Shown here in pieces: positions 1 to 7,949 of a stretch of DNA of 64,000 nucleotides. The DNA is from Clostridiaceae bacterium (GTDB lineage: Bacteria > Cyanobacteriota > Vampirovibrionia > Gastranaerophilales > Gastranaerophilaceae), in the NCBI GenBank assembly GCA_022641775.1, contig JALCDS010000004.1:34205-98204 (forward strand), given 5' to 3'. The number at the start of each line of letters is the position of its first letter. Position 1 is the first letter of the stretch. A model generated the notes under the pieces. It was given only the letters and a program-made list of their open reading frames with translations, was not told where the DNA came from and searched no databases. The translations under genes were made by a program, and so were the position numbers.

Positions 1-102
1 GTCTTACTTGTTCAGGGCATGTTCCCTTATTGCCTCGACCTATTTGTACTTATACTTGTTATTTTGTTTGCAATCAAGCCTTTGCTCTCGGCTTACTCTC
101 AA

Positions 103-411
103 CTAAGCTCCGATTAATTCTTCAATCGGATCGCCTTCGATTGTTACGATTGCTTTTTTAGAAGAATCTGTTCTTCCAAATTTCATTCCCATTCTTTTTG
201 AATGAGATGGCATGTAAACTGTGTTTACTTTTTTAACTTTTCTTCCTGGAAAAGCTAATTCGATAGCTTGTGCAATTTCAGTTTTTGTAGCATCTTGTGA
301 TACTTCAAATGTGTATTTGCTGCTGCTTGTAGCTCCTACTGATTTTTCAGTAATAACAGGTCTTTTAACTAAATCGAATAACTTTTCTTTATTTGTATTT
401 GATGTACTCAT
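103..411 (-). CDS. rplW: 50S ribosomal protein L23
   Basis: L23 is a 50S subunit protein near the peptide exit tunnel. The 102-residue product carries the family hallmark RPVITEKS near residue 16, the hydrophobic IAQAIELAF segment and the VNTVYM strand. I chose the ATG at 411 rather than the in-frame ATG at 429. It lies just downstream of an AAGGAAAAT ribosome site and gives the usual family length. It is the fourth gene of the S10 operon (rpsJ-rplC-rplD-rplW); rplB is expected to the left of the window. The spacer from rplD is short (26 bases). Confidence 0.95.
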   Translation of the reverse strand: MSTSNTNKEKLFDLVKRPVITEKSVGATSSSKYTFEVSQDATKTEIAQAIELAFPGRKVKKVNTVYMPSHSKRMGMKFGRTDSSKKAIVTIEGDPIEELIGA

Positions 412-437
412 TTTAATTTTCCTTTTCAAATTTTCGA

Positions 438-1064
438 TTAACTTAACATATCAGTTATAACTTTAACTGCTGATTCAGTAATCACTACACTATCTGCGTC
501 CAAAATATCTTTTACATTCAAGTTTGTAGGTAAAAGAAGTTTTACTGACGGAATATTTCTTGCTGCTAATTCAAGATAATTGTTTTCAGCAGCTTTTGTA
601 TCAGCAATAACTAAAATTTTGCCTGATACTTTCAATGACTTCAAAGCTTGAGCCATTAATTTTGTTTTTGGTTCAGTTATGGCAGAAAAATCTTTAACTA
701 CAATAACTTGAGCTTCTTTAGCAGACAATGCTGATTTCAATGCTAATTGTCTTGCTTTTTGAGGCATGCTGAATGCATAGCTTCTAGGTTTTGGCCCAAA
801 GATTACACCACCACCTGCAAATAAAGGTGATCTTAATGAACCTGCACGAGCTCTACCTGTACCTTTTTGTTTCCAAGGTTTTTTACCACCGCCTGATACT
901 TCAGCTCTTGTTTTTGCACAAGCTGAACCTTGTCTTGCATTATTCAATTGTCTTCTTACAGCCAAGTGCATAATGTGTAAGTTTGGTTCAACACCGAAAA
1001 CACTCTTTTCTAAAGTGATTTCGCCAAGTTTTTCTCCGTTTGAACTTAATATTTCTTTTGACAT
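438..1064 (-). CDS. rplD: 50S ribosomal protein L4
   Basis: L4 binds 23S rRNA and in many bacteria also represses its own operon. The 208-residue product has the conserved extended loop, with TRAEVSGGGKKPWKQKGTGR near residues 53-72 and the GGVIFGPKPRSY block after it, and normal length. The ATG is preceded by GGAAAATAAAA. It sits between rplC and rplW in the standard S10 order, after a 112-base spacer from rplC. Confidence 0.96.
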   Translation of the reverse strand: MSKEILSSNGEKLGEITLEKSVFGVEPNLHIMHLAVRRQLNNARQGSACAKTRAEVSGGGKKPWKQKGTGRARAGSLRSPLFAGGGVIFGPKPRSYAFSMPQKARQLALKSALSAKEAQVIVVKDFSAITEPKTKLMAQALKSLKVSGKILVIADTKAAENNYLELAARNIPSVKLLLPTNLNVKDILDADSVVITESAVKVITDMLS

Positions 1065-1176
1065 TTTTATTTTCCTTTATTACTACCGTTAAACCGCTTT
1101 CGTTTCCGTTTTATATGGCCTAATGGGATTTTTAAAACTTTACTGTTTTTAGTGTCTTACATTTTTAAATTGTTAA

Positions 1177-1812
1177 TTAATTCCATTTTGTTCTTGTTGG
1201 AACGATTGTTACCAATCTACCGTCAGAACCAGGAACTGAACCTTTAATTAAAACTAATCTGTTATCAGCATCAACTTTAACAAGTTTCAATTTTGTAATT
1301 GTAACTCTTTCGTTACCCATGTTACCGGCCATTCTCTTACCTTTGATAACACGTGAAGGAGTTGTACCAGCACCAATTGAACCAGGTTCTCTGTGGTTTT
1401 TTGAACCGTGACCCATAGGTCCTCTTGAGAAGTTGTGTCTCTTTACTGTACCTTGGAATCCTTTACCAATTGAAGTACCAGTTACATCAACTTTTTCAAC
1501 GCTATCAAGAACTGAAAGAGCAACTTCATCCCCTACTTTGTAATTTTCAGGATTTTCTACTCTGAATTCTTGTAAGTGTCTGTAATTTTCTAAATTATTT
1601 TTCTTAAAATGACCAATTTCAGCCTTTGTCAAATGTTTTTCTTTTGCTGCAATTGTTCCAACCTGTATAGCATTGTATCCGTCTTTTGCAACAGTTTTAA
1701 CTTGAGTTACAACCATCTTGTCAACTTTTACAACGGTAACAGGGATTGCCAAACCTTGTTCATCAAAGATTTGTGTCATTCCTAGTTTCTTTCCTATTAC
1801 ACCTAGTGTCAT
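1177..1812 (-). CDS. rplC: 50S ribosomal protein L3
   Basis: L3 is an early 50S assembly protein. From the ATG at 1812 the product starts MTLGVIGKKLGMTQIF, the typical L3 N-terminus, and includes the GTSIGKGFQGTVKRHNFSRG loop and the MGHGSKNHREPGSIG block. A longer in-frame start exists at 1851, but only the 1812 ATG has an AAAGGT site at the right spacing and matches the family start. A 211-base hairpin-rich spacer separates it from rpsJ. Confidence 0.96.
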   Translation of the reverse strand: MTLGVIGKKLGMTQIFDEQGLAIPVTVVKVDKMVVTQVKTVAKDGYNAIQVGTIAAKEKHLTKAEIGHFKKNNLENYRHLQEFRVENPENYKVGDEVALSVLDSVEKVDVTGTSIGKGFQGTVKRHNFSRGPMGHGSKNHREPGSIGAGTTPSRVIKGKRMAGNMGNERVTITKLKLVKVDADNRLVLIKGSVPGSDGRLVTIVPTRTKWN

Positions 1813-1843
1813 ATTTTTACCTTTCTTGCTCGTCATACTTGAT

Positions 1844-1979
1844 ACAGACAATAGTCTGTCCCATTTCTGATCTGCATCTTTCTCTTGCGAGCGCTACTTT
1901 TACTTAGCTTGTTTCCTTACCTATCAGGGATTTACACCCTCGACCTTCCGGTCGTACTTTCAAAACTATGTTTTGAAAG
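1844..1979 (-). other. Three hairpins in the rpsJ-rplC spacer
   Basis: The rpsJ-rplC spacer holds three clean inverted repeats. A 6-bp stem at 1844-1859 has the form ACAGAC-4-GTCTGT. A 5-bp stem at 1941-1954 has the form CGACC-4-GGTCG. A perfect 10-bp stem at 1957-1979 has a 3-base loop. None is followed by a clear U tract in the operon direction, so they look more like RNA processing or regulatory structures than terminators. This role is inferred. Confidence 0.55.
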
Positions 1980-2023
1980 GCGTAGTTCACATTATTATGC
2001 ATAATGCTATTAGATTTTCAAAA

Positions 2024-2335
2024 TTAGAGTTTTACCTCAATATCTACACCTGCTGGTAGATCTAATCTTGTCAACTCTTCAGTTGTTTGTTGAGTTGCAT
2101 CATAAATATCGATAATGCGCTTATGAGTTCTCATTTCAAAGTGTTCACGAGATTTTTTATCAACGTGTGGTGAACGCAATACACAATAAATACGTCTTTT
2201 TGTAGGTAAAGGAATCGGACCGGCTACTTTAGCGTCAGTTCTTTTTGCTGTTTCAACGATTTTGTCTGAAGACACGTCAATAAGTTTGTGGTCATATGCT
2301 TTCAAACAAACTCTGATTCTTTGTTTTGTTGCCAT
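2024..2335 (-). CDS. rpsJ: 30S ribosomal protein S10
   Basis: S10 is a 30S head protein (and NusE in antitermination). The 103-residue product begins [16 protein letters not shown] and contains the conserved [12 protein letters not shown] block and the [17 protein letters not shown] segment. I chose the ATG at 2335, preceded by AAAGGAATAGAA. An in-frame upstream ATG at 2368 adds residues not seen in S10. It is the promoter-proximal gene of the S10 operon here. Confidence 0.96.
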   Translation of the reverse strand: MATKQRIRVCLKAYDHKLIDVSSDKIVETAKRTDAKVAGPIPLPTKRRIYCVLRSPHVDKKSREHFEMRTHKRIIDIYDATQQTTEELTRLDLPAGVDIEVKL

Positions 2336-2442
2336 TTCTATTCCTTTTTTGTTTTGTTTTGTACACACTAAAACCGCTATTTAACGGCTTTTGGGGTCTT
2401 GCCTCTTTGAAAATTTTGGCTATTTGTAAACCCAGTGTATCC

Positions 2443-2471
2443 ATCGTAAAACAAACAAAAATCACTGTCAA
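2443..2471 (-). promoter_or_regulatory. Probable S10 operon promoter
   Basis: On the minus strand a perfect TTGACA (2471-2466) is followed after 17 bases by TACGAT (2448-2443). Transcription would begin near 2436, giving a leader of about 100 nt before rpsJ. The leader contains a small hairpin (CCGTTA-2-TAGCGG with flanking A/T pairs). Confidence 0.6.
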
Positions 2472-2597
2472 CAAATGTTTTTTAAAAATATTTATAATTT
2501 GTAACAATTTTTAAACAACTAAATTCCGACAAAAAATTACATAAAATTTTCTATTTAAAAATTTTTATGCTAAATTTTATATTTTTTTAAGAAATAA

Positions 2598-3053
2598 TTA
2601 ATCTTCAAATTGCTGCATTATTTCAAACGGTTTTTCAGCAACTTTAAGAGTATCTTCATCTATGATTCCTCTTTTTAATTCTGTAAAAGTTGCTTTCTTT
2701 GAATTAAATTTCTTTTTCAAAAATTCATAAGAAACTTTCGGATCACATTTGTCTCCGCATGTGAACAAATCAACCGCAGCATATCCCAATTCAGGCCAAG
2801 TATGAATAGCTAAATGACTTTCTGAAATTATAACAACACCCGAGACACCGTACGGATTAAACATATGAAAACATTTTTGAACAACCGTTGCGCCACATTC
2901 CAAAGCCGCGTCAACCATATATTTTTCTACTTTATCCAAACAATTTAATGTATTTGGATCACACTCGAAAAACTCTGCTAAAACATGTTGTCCAAGGTGA
3001 ATTTCTTTTTTTCCGTCTTCTCTGATTGCCTTAAAGGGTGATGTTATTGCCAA
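2598..3053 (-). CDS. speD: S-adenosylmethionine decarboxylase proenzyme
   Basis: This pyruvoyl enzyme makes decarboxylated AdoMet for spermidine synthesis. The 151-residue product has the self-cleavage site SESHLAIHTWPE, with Ser79 as the predicted pyruvoyl precursor, and His84 and Cys99 at the spacing of the bacterial class 1b enzyme. The start is unusual: TTG at 3053, seven bases after an AGGAGG-type site. The nearby ATG at 3058 is only two bases from that site and opens a four-codon frame (MNWQ). No spermidine synthase gene is adjacent. Confidence 0.93.
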   Translation of the reverse strand: MAITSPFKAIREDGKKEIHLGQHVLAEFFECDPNTLNCLDKVEKYMVDAALECGATVVQKCFHMFNPYGVSGVVIISESHLAIHTWPELGYAAVDLFTCGDKCDPKVSYEFLKKKFNSKKATFTELKRGIIDEDTLKVAEKPFEIMQQFED

Positions 3054-3284
3054 TTCATGTGCCTCCTATAAATGTATATTTTACATTTTATTTTTTACGC
3101 ATTAACATATTACAATAAAAATTTATTTTTTTGTATTTTTTGATATGTAAATTTTTTATAACTTCAATTTGTACCTTTGTAAATAGTTGATATGGCTTAT
3201 TTTTAGGCACTTTTTTGATGGTATTTTTATTAAGTTTTATTAAAAATAATTTATTATCGGCTTTGTTGTGTATAAAATACAGGT

Positions 3285-3983
3285 ATGAACAAGATTTTGG
3301 TTATAGACGATGACAACGCAATAAATGAGCTTATCAAGGTTAACCTTGAATTATTGGGGTACACCGTAATTCAAGCCTATGATGGGATAAAGGGCTTTGC
3401 GTTGTGTAAACAGGAGATCCCCGCATTAGTCATCTTGGATGTTATGATGCCGGAAGTTGACGGATTTACTGTAGCTCAAAGAATTCGACAAAATGACACA
3501 ACAAAAGATATCCCCATTTTAATGCTAACAGCACTGTCTCAATTACAAGACAAAGTCAACGGTTTCAATATCGGTGTAGATGATTATTTGGTAAAGCCTT
3601 TTGAGATGGAAGAATTGGGAGTAAGAGTCCGTGCACTTTTAAAAAGAGTCAATAAAATACCTCAATCAGCATCAACAAGAGAATTATTGACATTGGGAGA
3701 TATAACACTTTTACCGGAAACTTATTCGGTTAAAATTAAAGAGAAAACAGCGAAATTAACCCCTATTGAATTTGATATTTTTAATTTATTGTTCCAAAAT
3801 CACGGAAATATGGTAAAACTGGCACAATTATTGAAAGATATTTGGGGATATTCACCTGATGATGATATTGAAACAATCAGAGTCCATATTAAACATTTAC
3901 GTTCAAAATTAGATAAAATTTCAGATGGCAAAAAATACATTGAAACCATTTATGGTGGCGGATATAAATTAAACGTTGAATAA
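3285..3983 (+). CDS. OmpR/PhoB-family response regulator
   Basis: A 232-residue two-component regulator. The receiver domain (about 1-120) has the acidic pair at residues 8-10, phospho-acceptor Asp52 in LDVMMPEVDG, Thr82 and Lys104 in LVKPFE. The C-terminal winged helix (about 132-231) ends with the family hallmarks IRVHIKHLRSKLD and YIETIYGGGYKL. No kinase gene is adjacent; the nearest sensor is the hybrid kinase at 12.8 kb. No ribosome site is seen. A TAAAAT box at 3273-3278 ends six bases before the ATG, so the mRNA may be leaderless. It converges with rnhA with no gap. Confidence 0.92.
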   Translation: MNKILVIDDDNAINELIKVNLELLGYTVIQAYDGIKGFALCKQEIPALVILDVMMPEVDGFTVAQRIRQNDTTKDIPILMLTALSQLQDKVNGFNIGVDDYLVKPFEMEELGVRVRALLKRVNKIPQSASTRELLTLGDITLLPETYSVKIKEKTAKLTPIEFDIFNLLFQNHGNMVKLAQLLKDIWGYSPDDDIETIRVHIKHLRSKLDKISDGKKYIETIYGGGYKLNVE

Positions 3984-4475
3984 TTATTTTGCTATAACGT
4001 CATCAAGCAAATGTTCCAAATCATCCGCTGCATCTGTTGCAAGTTTGTCACAACGTTCATTGAACGGATGACCGGCGTGTCCTTTTATCCACACGAATTT
4101 TACATTATGGATTTCTTTAGCTTTTAACAAACGTTTCCACAAATCAATATTTTTAACAGGATTTTTGGTATTCAATTTCCAGTTTTTTGAAACCCAACCT
4201 TCTATCCATTTTTGGTTAAATGCATCAACAAGATATTTTGAATCTGATTGTAATTCAACTTCACACGGCTTTTTAAGATTTTCCAGTCCGACAATTGCAC
4301 CCAAAAGTTCCATTCTGTTGTTCGTTGTAACTTTATAACCACACGAAAATTCTTTTTCATGTATTTGACCGGATTTATCTTTAAAAACCAAAATTGCGCC
4401 ATAACCTCCGGGACCCGGATTACCGCGTGATGCTCCATCTGTATATAAATTAACAAATATTTTTTCTTCTGTCAT
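3984..4475 (-). CDS. rnhA: Ribonuclease HI
   Basis: It cleaves the RNA strand of RNA-DNA hybrids (R-loops, Okazaki primers). The 163-residue product has the complete DEDD active site: Asp13 in YTDGASRGNPGPGGYG, Glu56 in TTNNRMEL, Asp78 in LQSDSKYLVD and Asp143, plus His133 in KGHAGHPFNE. No ribosome binding site precedes the ATG; a perfect TATAAT ends six bases upstream. Expression as a single-gene leaderless transcript is inferred. Confidence 0.96.
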   Translation of the reverse strand: MTEEKIFVNLYTDGASRGNPGPGGYGAILVFKDKSGQIHEKEFSCGYKVTTNNRMELLGAIVGLENLKKPCEVELQSDSKYLVDAFNQKWIEGWVSKNWKLNTKNPVKNIDLWKRLLKAKEIHNVKFVWIKGHAGHPFNERCDKLATDAADDLEHLLDDVIAK

Positions 4476-4481
4476 AAATTA

Positions 4482-4487
4482 ATTATA
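4482..4487 (-). promoter_or_regulatory. -10 box for leaderless rnhA mRNA
   Basis: Perfect TATAAT on the minus strand, ending six bases before the rnhA ATG (4475). No convincing -35 box is seen. Confidence 0.55.
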
Positions 4488-4503
4488 CCGAAAACAAAAA
4501 GAA

Positions 4504-4530
4504 AAGGCCTCTGAATTTTTCAGAGGCTTT
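4504..4530. terminator. Intrinsic terminator
   Basis: Perfect 8-bp stem GCCTCTGA / TCAGAGGC with a 5-base loop, flanked by A-rich and T-rich tracts on both sides. It lies after the minus-strand gene at 4606-6246 and just upstream of the rnhA promoter, so it most likely ends the former. Confidence 0.8.
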
Positions 4531-4605
4531 TTTTCACATTCACCTAACCTACTTTAGCTCCTCTTTGCCTTTTATCATAACATGAGGAATCATATAAGAT
4601 TTTAA

Positions 4606-6246
4606 TTAAGCTGCTGCTTTTTCCGGTTCTTTTTTCTTTTTAGCTTCATCGGCAGCATCTTTTGCAGTGCTTGTTGAATCTGTTTTTTCTGTAGATTCTT
4701 GAGGTGCTGTAGATGCTTCTTCAGTATCTTGAGCTTTATCAGCCATAATTGCTTCGTGCAATTCTCTGTAACTTTCAGCTGTATAATCTTTACCCTTAAT
4801 TCTTACAGTAAACATTACTTTATCATTTTCTACTTTTACAGTTACATTTGCTGGGAAGCCTTTAAGCTGTCTACCGGTAATTGCTTTTACATCTTTTATA
4901 AATTGAGTTTTTGCATCAGAAATTAATTTATTTTGTTTTTGTTGTGCAATGATTTGTTCATGTTGTTTTTTACGAGTTTCTTGTGCTTCTTTTTGTGCTT
5001 TTTGGTTAGCGATTTGAACTCTTTGAGCACTTTCACTGGTTTTCAATCTTTTTATCAAACTGTTAACAGCATCACAGATTTTGTCATCATCACGCCATCC
5101 AATCCAGTTAGATTTCAATGCTACTTTTGCTAAAGCAACTTCATTACTTACATCAATACCATCTTTTTCAGCTCTTGCAGCAAGTAAATCAATAATTCCA
5201 GAAGCTATTTCTTCTTTTTGATCTCCTTCGCATTCATCCATCAATGATTCAATGAAGCCTTTTTTATCATCTTTATAGTCACCTGTCTTGCCAACTGTAG
5301 AATTCCATTTGTCAACAAGTTCTAAGATATTATCTTCAGTTACATTATTTCTGTCAGCAAGGGTAGCTTTCATTGCATCATAATCAGTACCCATTCCGTC
5401 CATTGCTTTATCTAATGCATTACAAACTGCAACCAATTGATAATTCATAGCTGCTTGTTGAGCTTTAGTTAAATTTCTTGTTGCAGGAGTATTTCCGCCG
5501 TCAGCTGCTCCATCAGGATTTGTTGCTCCTGAGTCAGAACTTCCATCAGAAGCTGAACTACCATCAGATTTTTTACTACCATCTGATTTACCATCATTTT
5601 GATGAGCATCTACAATTGATTTTGCTAAAGTATTAACATCATTTGAAGCTTTTGTAAAATCTTGAGTTAATTTGTTTACTGTATCAGTTGCAGCGTTAAC
5701 ATCTTGTTTATCAATATTATTAATTGCATCTTGAACTTTTGATTTCATTGCTTCTAATTCAGCTTTTTTTGCCTCAAGTTTAGTTTTTTCTGCAGCTGTT
5801 AATTTTCCACCTTTCAATGCTCCATCAATTTGAGATATAAGACTATCAATTTGTGAAACAATAGGTTCTAATTTCAATTTTAACAAGCCTTTTGTTGTTG
5901 CTTCACCTGTTTGTTTGGCGAAACTGTCAACATTTGATTGCATTTGAGCCTGAGTCATACCTGTACCGTTTTGACCGGCTAAACCTTGAAGTGTATTACA
6001 AATATATGGAACATTTTTTGTATCAATTAAATTTGAAACATAAGCAGCATTTGATGAATAACTGTGATCCATTGTTGTTAATTGAGTGCCTCCACCCCAA
6101 TGGTTTACACCAGTCCAAGGAAATAATGAAGCCCAAACAGTAGCATTACCAGAATTTGAACTTATCGGTCCTGTATAAAGTTGGTTACCACCATATAAAC
6201 CAGACCCCAAAATATTTTCGTAGTTAAATGGAATATTTCCAGACAT
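4606..6246 (-). CDS. Large coiled-coil protein with annexin-like repeat
   Basis: A 546-residue protein with no signal peptide or membrane segment. Residues 1-100 are Gly/Asn/aromatic-rich. Residues 120-215 are helical and coiled-coil-like. Residues 216-255 are a Ser/Asp/Gly linker. Residues 276-345 resemble an annexin repeat: GMGTD at 284-288, a conserved LADR, and an acidic DECEGD helix end. A weaker second copy may span 375-405 (GWRDDDKICDAV). Residues 405-445 are Gln/Lys-rich and helical; 510-546 form a charged Ala/Glu/Lys tail. The ATG has an AAGGGGATAAAGAA site. Function unknown; the annexin resemblance is by eye only. Confidence 0.75.
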   Translation of the reverse strand: MSGNIPFNYENILGSGLYGGNQLYTGPISSNSGNATVWASLFPWTGVNHWGGGTQLTTMDHSYSSNAAYVSNLIDTKNVPYICNTLQGLAGQNGTGMTQAQMQSNVDSFAKQTGEATTKGLLKLKLEPIVSQIDSLISQIDGALKGGKLTAAEKTKLEAKKAELEAMKSKVQDAINNIDKQDVNAATDTVNKLTQDFTKASNDVNTLAKSIVDAHQNDGKSDGSKKSDGSSASDGSSDSGATNPDGAADGGNTPATRNLTKAQQAAMNYQLVAVCNALDKAMDGMGTDYDAMKATLADRNNVTEDNILELVDKWNSTVGKTGDYKDDKKGFIESLMDECEGDQKEEIASGIIDLLAARAEKDGIDVSNEVALAKVALKSNWIGWRDDDKICDAVNSLIKRLKTSESAQRVQIANQKAQKEAQETRKKQHEQIIAQQKQNKLISDAKTQFIKDVKAITGRQLKGFPANVTVKVENDKVMFTVRIKGKDYTAESYRELHEAIMADKAQDTEEASTAPQESTEKTDSTSTAKDAADEAKKKKEPEKAAA

Positions 6247-6405
6247 TTCTTTATCCCCTTAAATTTTTATTCCCCGTACATATATAAAAAATTTTACGCA
6301 TGAAAAATTGCATGCCAGACATCATGTTCAGACAAGATTATACGTGCAAATGCACGCAAATAAAGCTTCTCAGTCTTTGTTACAAAACTTAATACTAGCG
6401 AAATA

Positions 6406-7053
6406 CTACAATATCAAGGTATTTACAACATCCTCAAATGTTATTGACGGGTTGATTTCTCTTATCGAAGTTATTGAACTTGTATCAACTTCTTCTTTAA
6501 AAATTTCCTCCAAAAGCGTTCTGTTATAATCATATAATATTGAACCATGTTGTAAGATATAACCGTCTTTTCTGAATTGTGCAGAGCCAATGAGTTTTTT
6601 GCCACAATAAGTCAAATCTGCACCGGTAGAAATAAGCATACAATAATCGAATTTTGTATGAACTCCGCTTGAACCGCCGAACGAAAGTTCAATGCCAAGA
6701 TTTGCCAATTTATCTATCAAAATTTGAGAGATTTCTTTATAAGATTCTGTAACATTGTCTCCATTTTTTAATGCCTCAAACGGACAAACGAAACTATACG
6801 TAAGTTCATTATCATGCAAAAGAGCACGTCCGCCGGTTAATCTTCTTACAACATCAATGTTTTTCGATTTCAAGAATTTATAATCAATAAAATTATCTTT
6901 TTGGTTTCTGCCTAAAGATACACAAGCCGGTGACCAACCATACAATCTGAATACAGGTTCTTTGCTATTATTCTTGATTGCATTTTCAAGGATATCCGAA
7001 TCTATCTGCATATTTTCTTTGCCTGTATAAACTTTATATGGAACAAATTTCAA
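6406..7053 (-). CDS. Lipoate-protein ligase A / LipM octanoyltransferase family
   Basis: A 215-residue BPL/LplA-fold protein that should attach lipoyl or octanoyl groups to carrier domains. Visible hallmarks are VVRRLTGGRALLHDNELTYS and the lysine-containing GKKLIGSAQFRKDGYILQHG. A Cys in the DYCML segment sits about where LipM has its acyl-thioester cysteine, favouring octanoyl transfer. lipA is in the same window at 35 kb. The start is TTG at 7053 after GGAGAGTAAAG, two bases past the preceding stop, so it is probably translated with the two upstream secreted-protein genes. LplA versus LipM is not settled. Confidence 0.8.
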   Translation of the reverse strand: MKFVPYKVYTGKENMQIDSDILENAIKNNSKEPVFRLYGWSPACVSLGRNQKDNFIDYKFLKSKNIDVVRRLTGGRALLHDNELTYSFVCPFEALKNGDNVTESYKEISQILIDKLANLGIELSFGGSSGVHTKFDYCMLISTGADLTYCGKKLIGSAQFRKDGYILQHGSILYDYNRTLLEEIFKEEVDTSSITSIREINPSITFEDVVNTLIL

Positions 7054-7055
7054 CT

Positions 7056-7949
7056 TTACTCTCCGGTATCTCTTGCTTTAAGCTCATCCTCGAATTTGAC
7101 AAACATATCATGCCCGACAAATTGTTCTAGGGCTGCTCTTTGCGCATAAAAATCAGCACGGGCTTTTGCTTGTTCATCAAGAGCCGTTCTGTAATATGCA
7201 TCAGAAATTACAATCACATCCTTAGTAAAAGTTTGGGCTTTATCATAGTTCTTTTTTCTTGCAATAACAATATCATCCATCATTTTTAGTTTTTTGTATG
7301 AAGTCATATAATTGTAATACAAGTCAACTGTTTTTTGCTGTAAATCCTCAATTTTCCTTACCAAAATAATCATATCCGCATCGGTAACTTTTGAATACTT
7401 ATAGTTCAAAGCTTTTGTATCTTGAGACATAATACCCAAAACATTTCCACCGATGAGTGAACCTGCTGCCATTAGAGGGTTACCCATCCCAGCACCTACC
7501 ATTGTTGACATACTTGCAATAGTTGCCAAGACTTTTTTAACAGATTTCTCATCAGGTTTGTCAGCATCAGGATTTGCGAGTTTGTACAATGCAAAATTTA
7601 TTGTATCACTTTGAGAAGCAGCTCCCTGCCATAACATTGATAAATCACCCAACATTTCTTTTTCATTAATTGATAAATTTTGGGAAATTTCTTTTGAAAT
7701 TTGTTTTATACTCAAATCAGCATATGTCAATTCGTTTATATCGGATTGAGTATTATCCTTGGTTAGTAGAGTTTCTTCAACATTTTTTTCAACATTTCCT
7801 GTTTTAGCTTCAACGTACTCTTTCTCCGGTTCTTCAGACAAACCAACACGATAAGATGGAGGCATCGGCGTTATTACATCGGACAAATCCGTTGCATAAA
7901 CTTGTGTCGTTAAAGCTAATAATAAAGCTGTAAGAATTAACTTTTTCAT
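7056..7949 (-). CDS. Secreted protein, paralogue of the upstream gene
   Basis: A 297-residue protein with a clear signal peptide (MKKLILTALLLALTTQVYA). After a charged N-terminal third it has a motif LWQGAASQSDTINFALYKL, a Gly/Ala/Met-rich stretch (AGMGNPLMAAG) and a long helical C-terminal half with DLYYNYMTSYKKLK. The same order of motifs occurs in the gene before it. The helical repeat pattern is faintly like TolC-type outer-membrane factors, but I cannot assign a family. Its ATG overlaps the stop of the upstream gene (ATGA), so the pair is translationally coupled. Confidence 0.75.
   Translation of the reverse strand: MKKLILTALLLALTTQVYATDLSDVITPMPPSYRVGLSEEPEKEYVEAKTGNVEKNVEETLLTKDNTQSDINELTYADLSIKQISKEISQNLSINEKEMLGDLSMLWQGAASQSDTINFALYKLANPDADKPDEKSVKKVLATIASMSTMVGAGMGNPLMAAGSLIGGNVLGIMSQDTKALNYKYSKVTDADMIILVRKIEDLQQKTVDLYYNYMTSYKKLKMMDDIVIARKKNYDKAQTFTKDVIVISDAYYRTALDEQAKARADFYAQRAALEQFVGHDMFVKFEDELKARDTGE

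Noticed and set aside
2292..2507. A 71-residue minus-strand frame and a plus-strand frame across the rpsJ leader
   Set aside because: They lie over the S10 promoter and leader, lack ribosome sites and show no coding-like composition.
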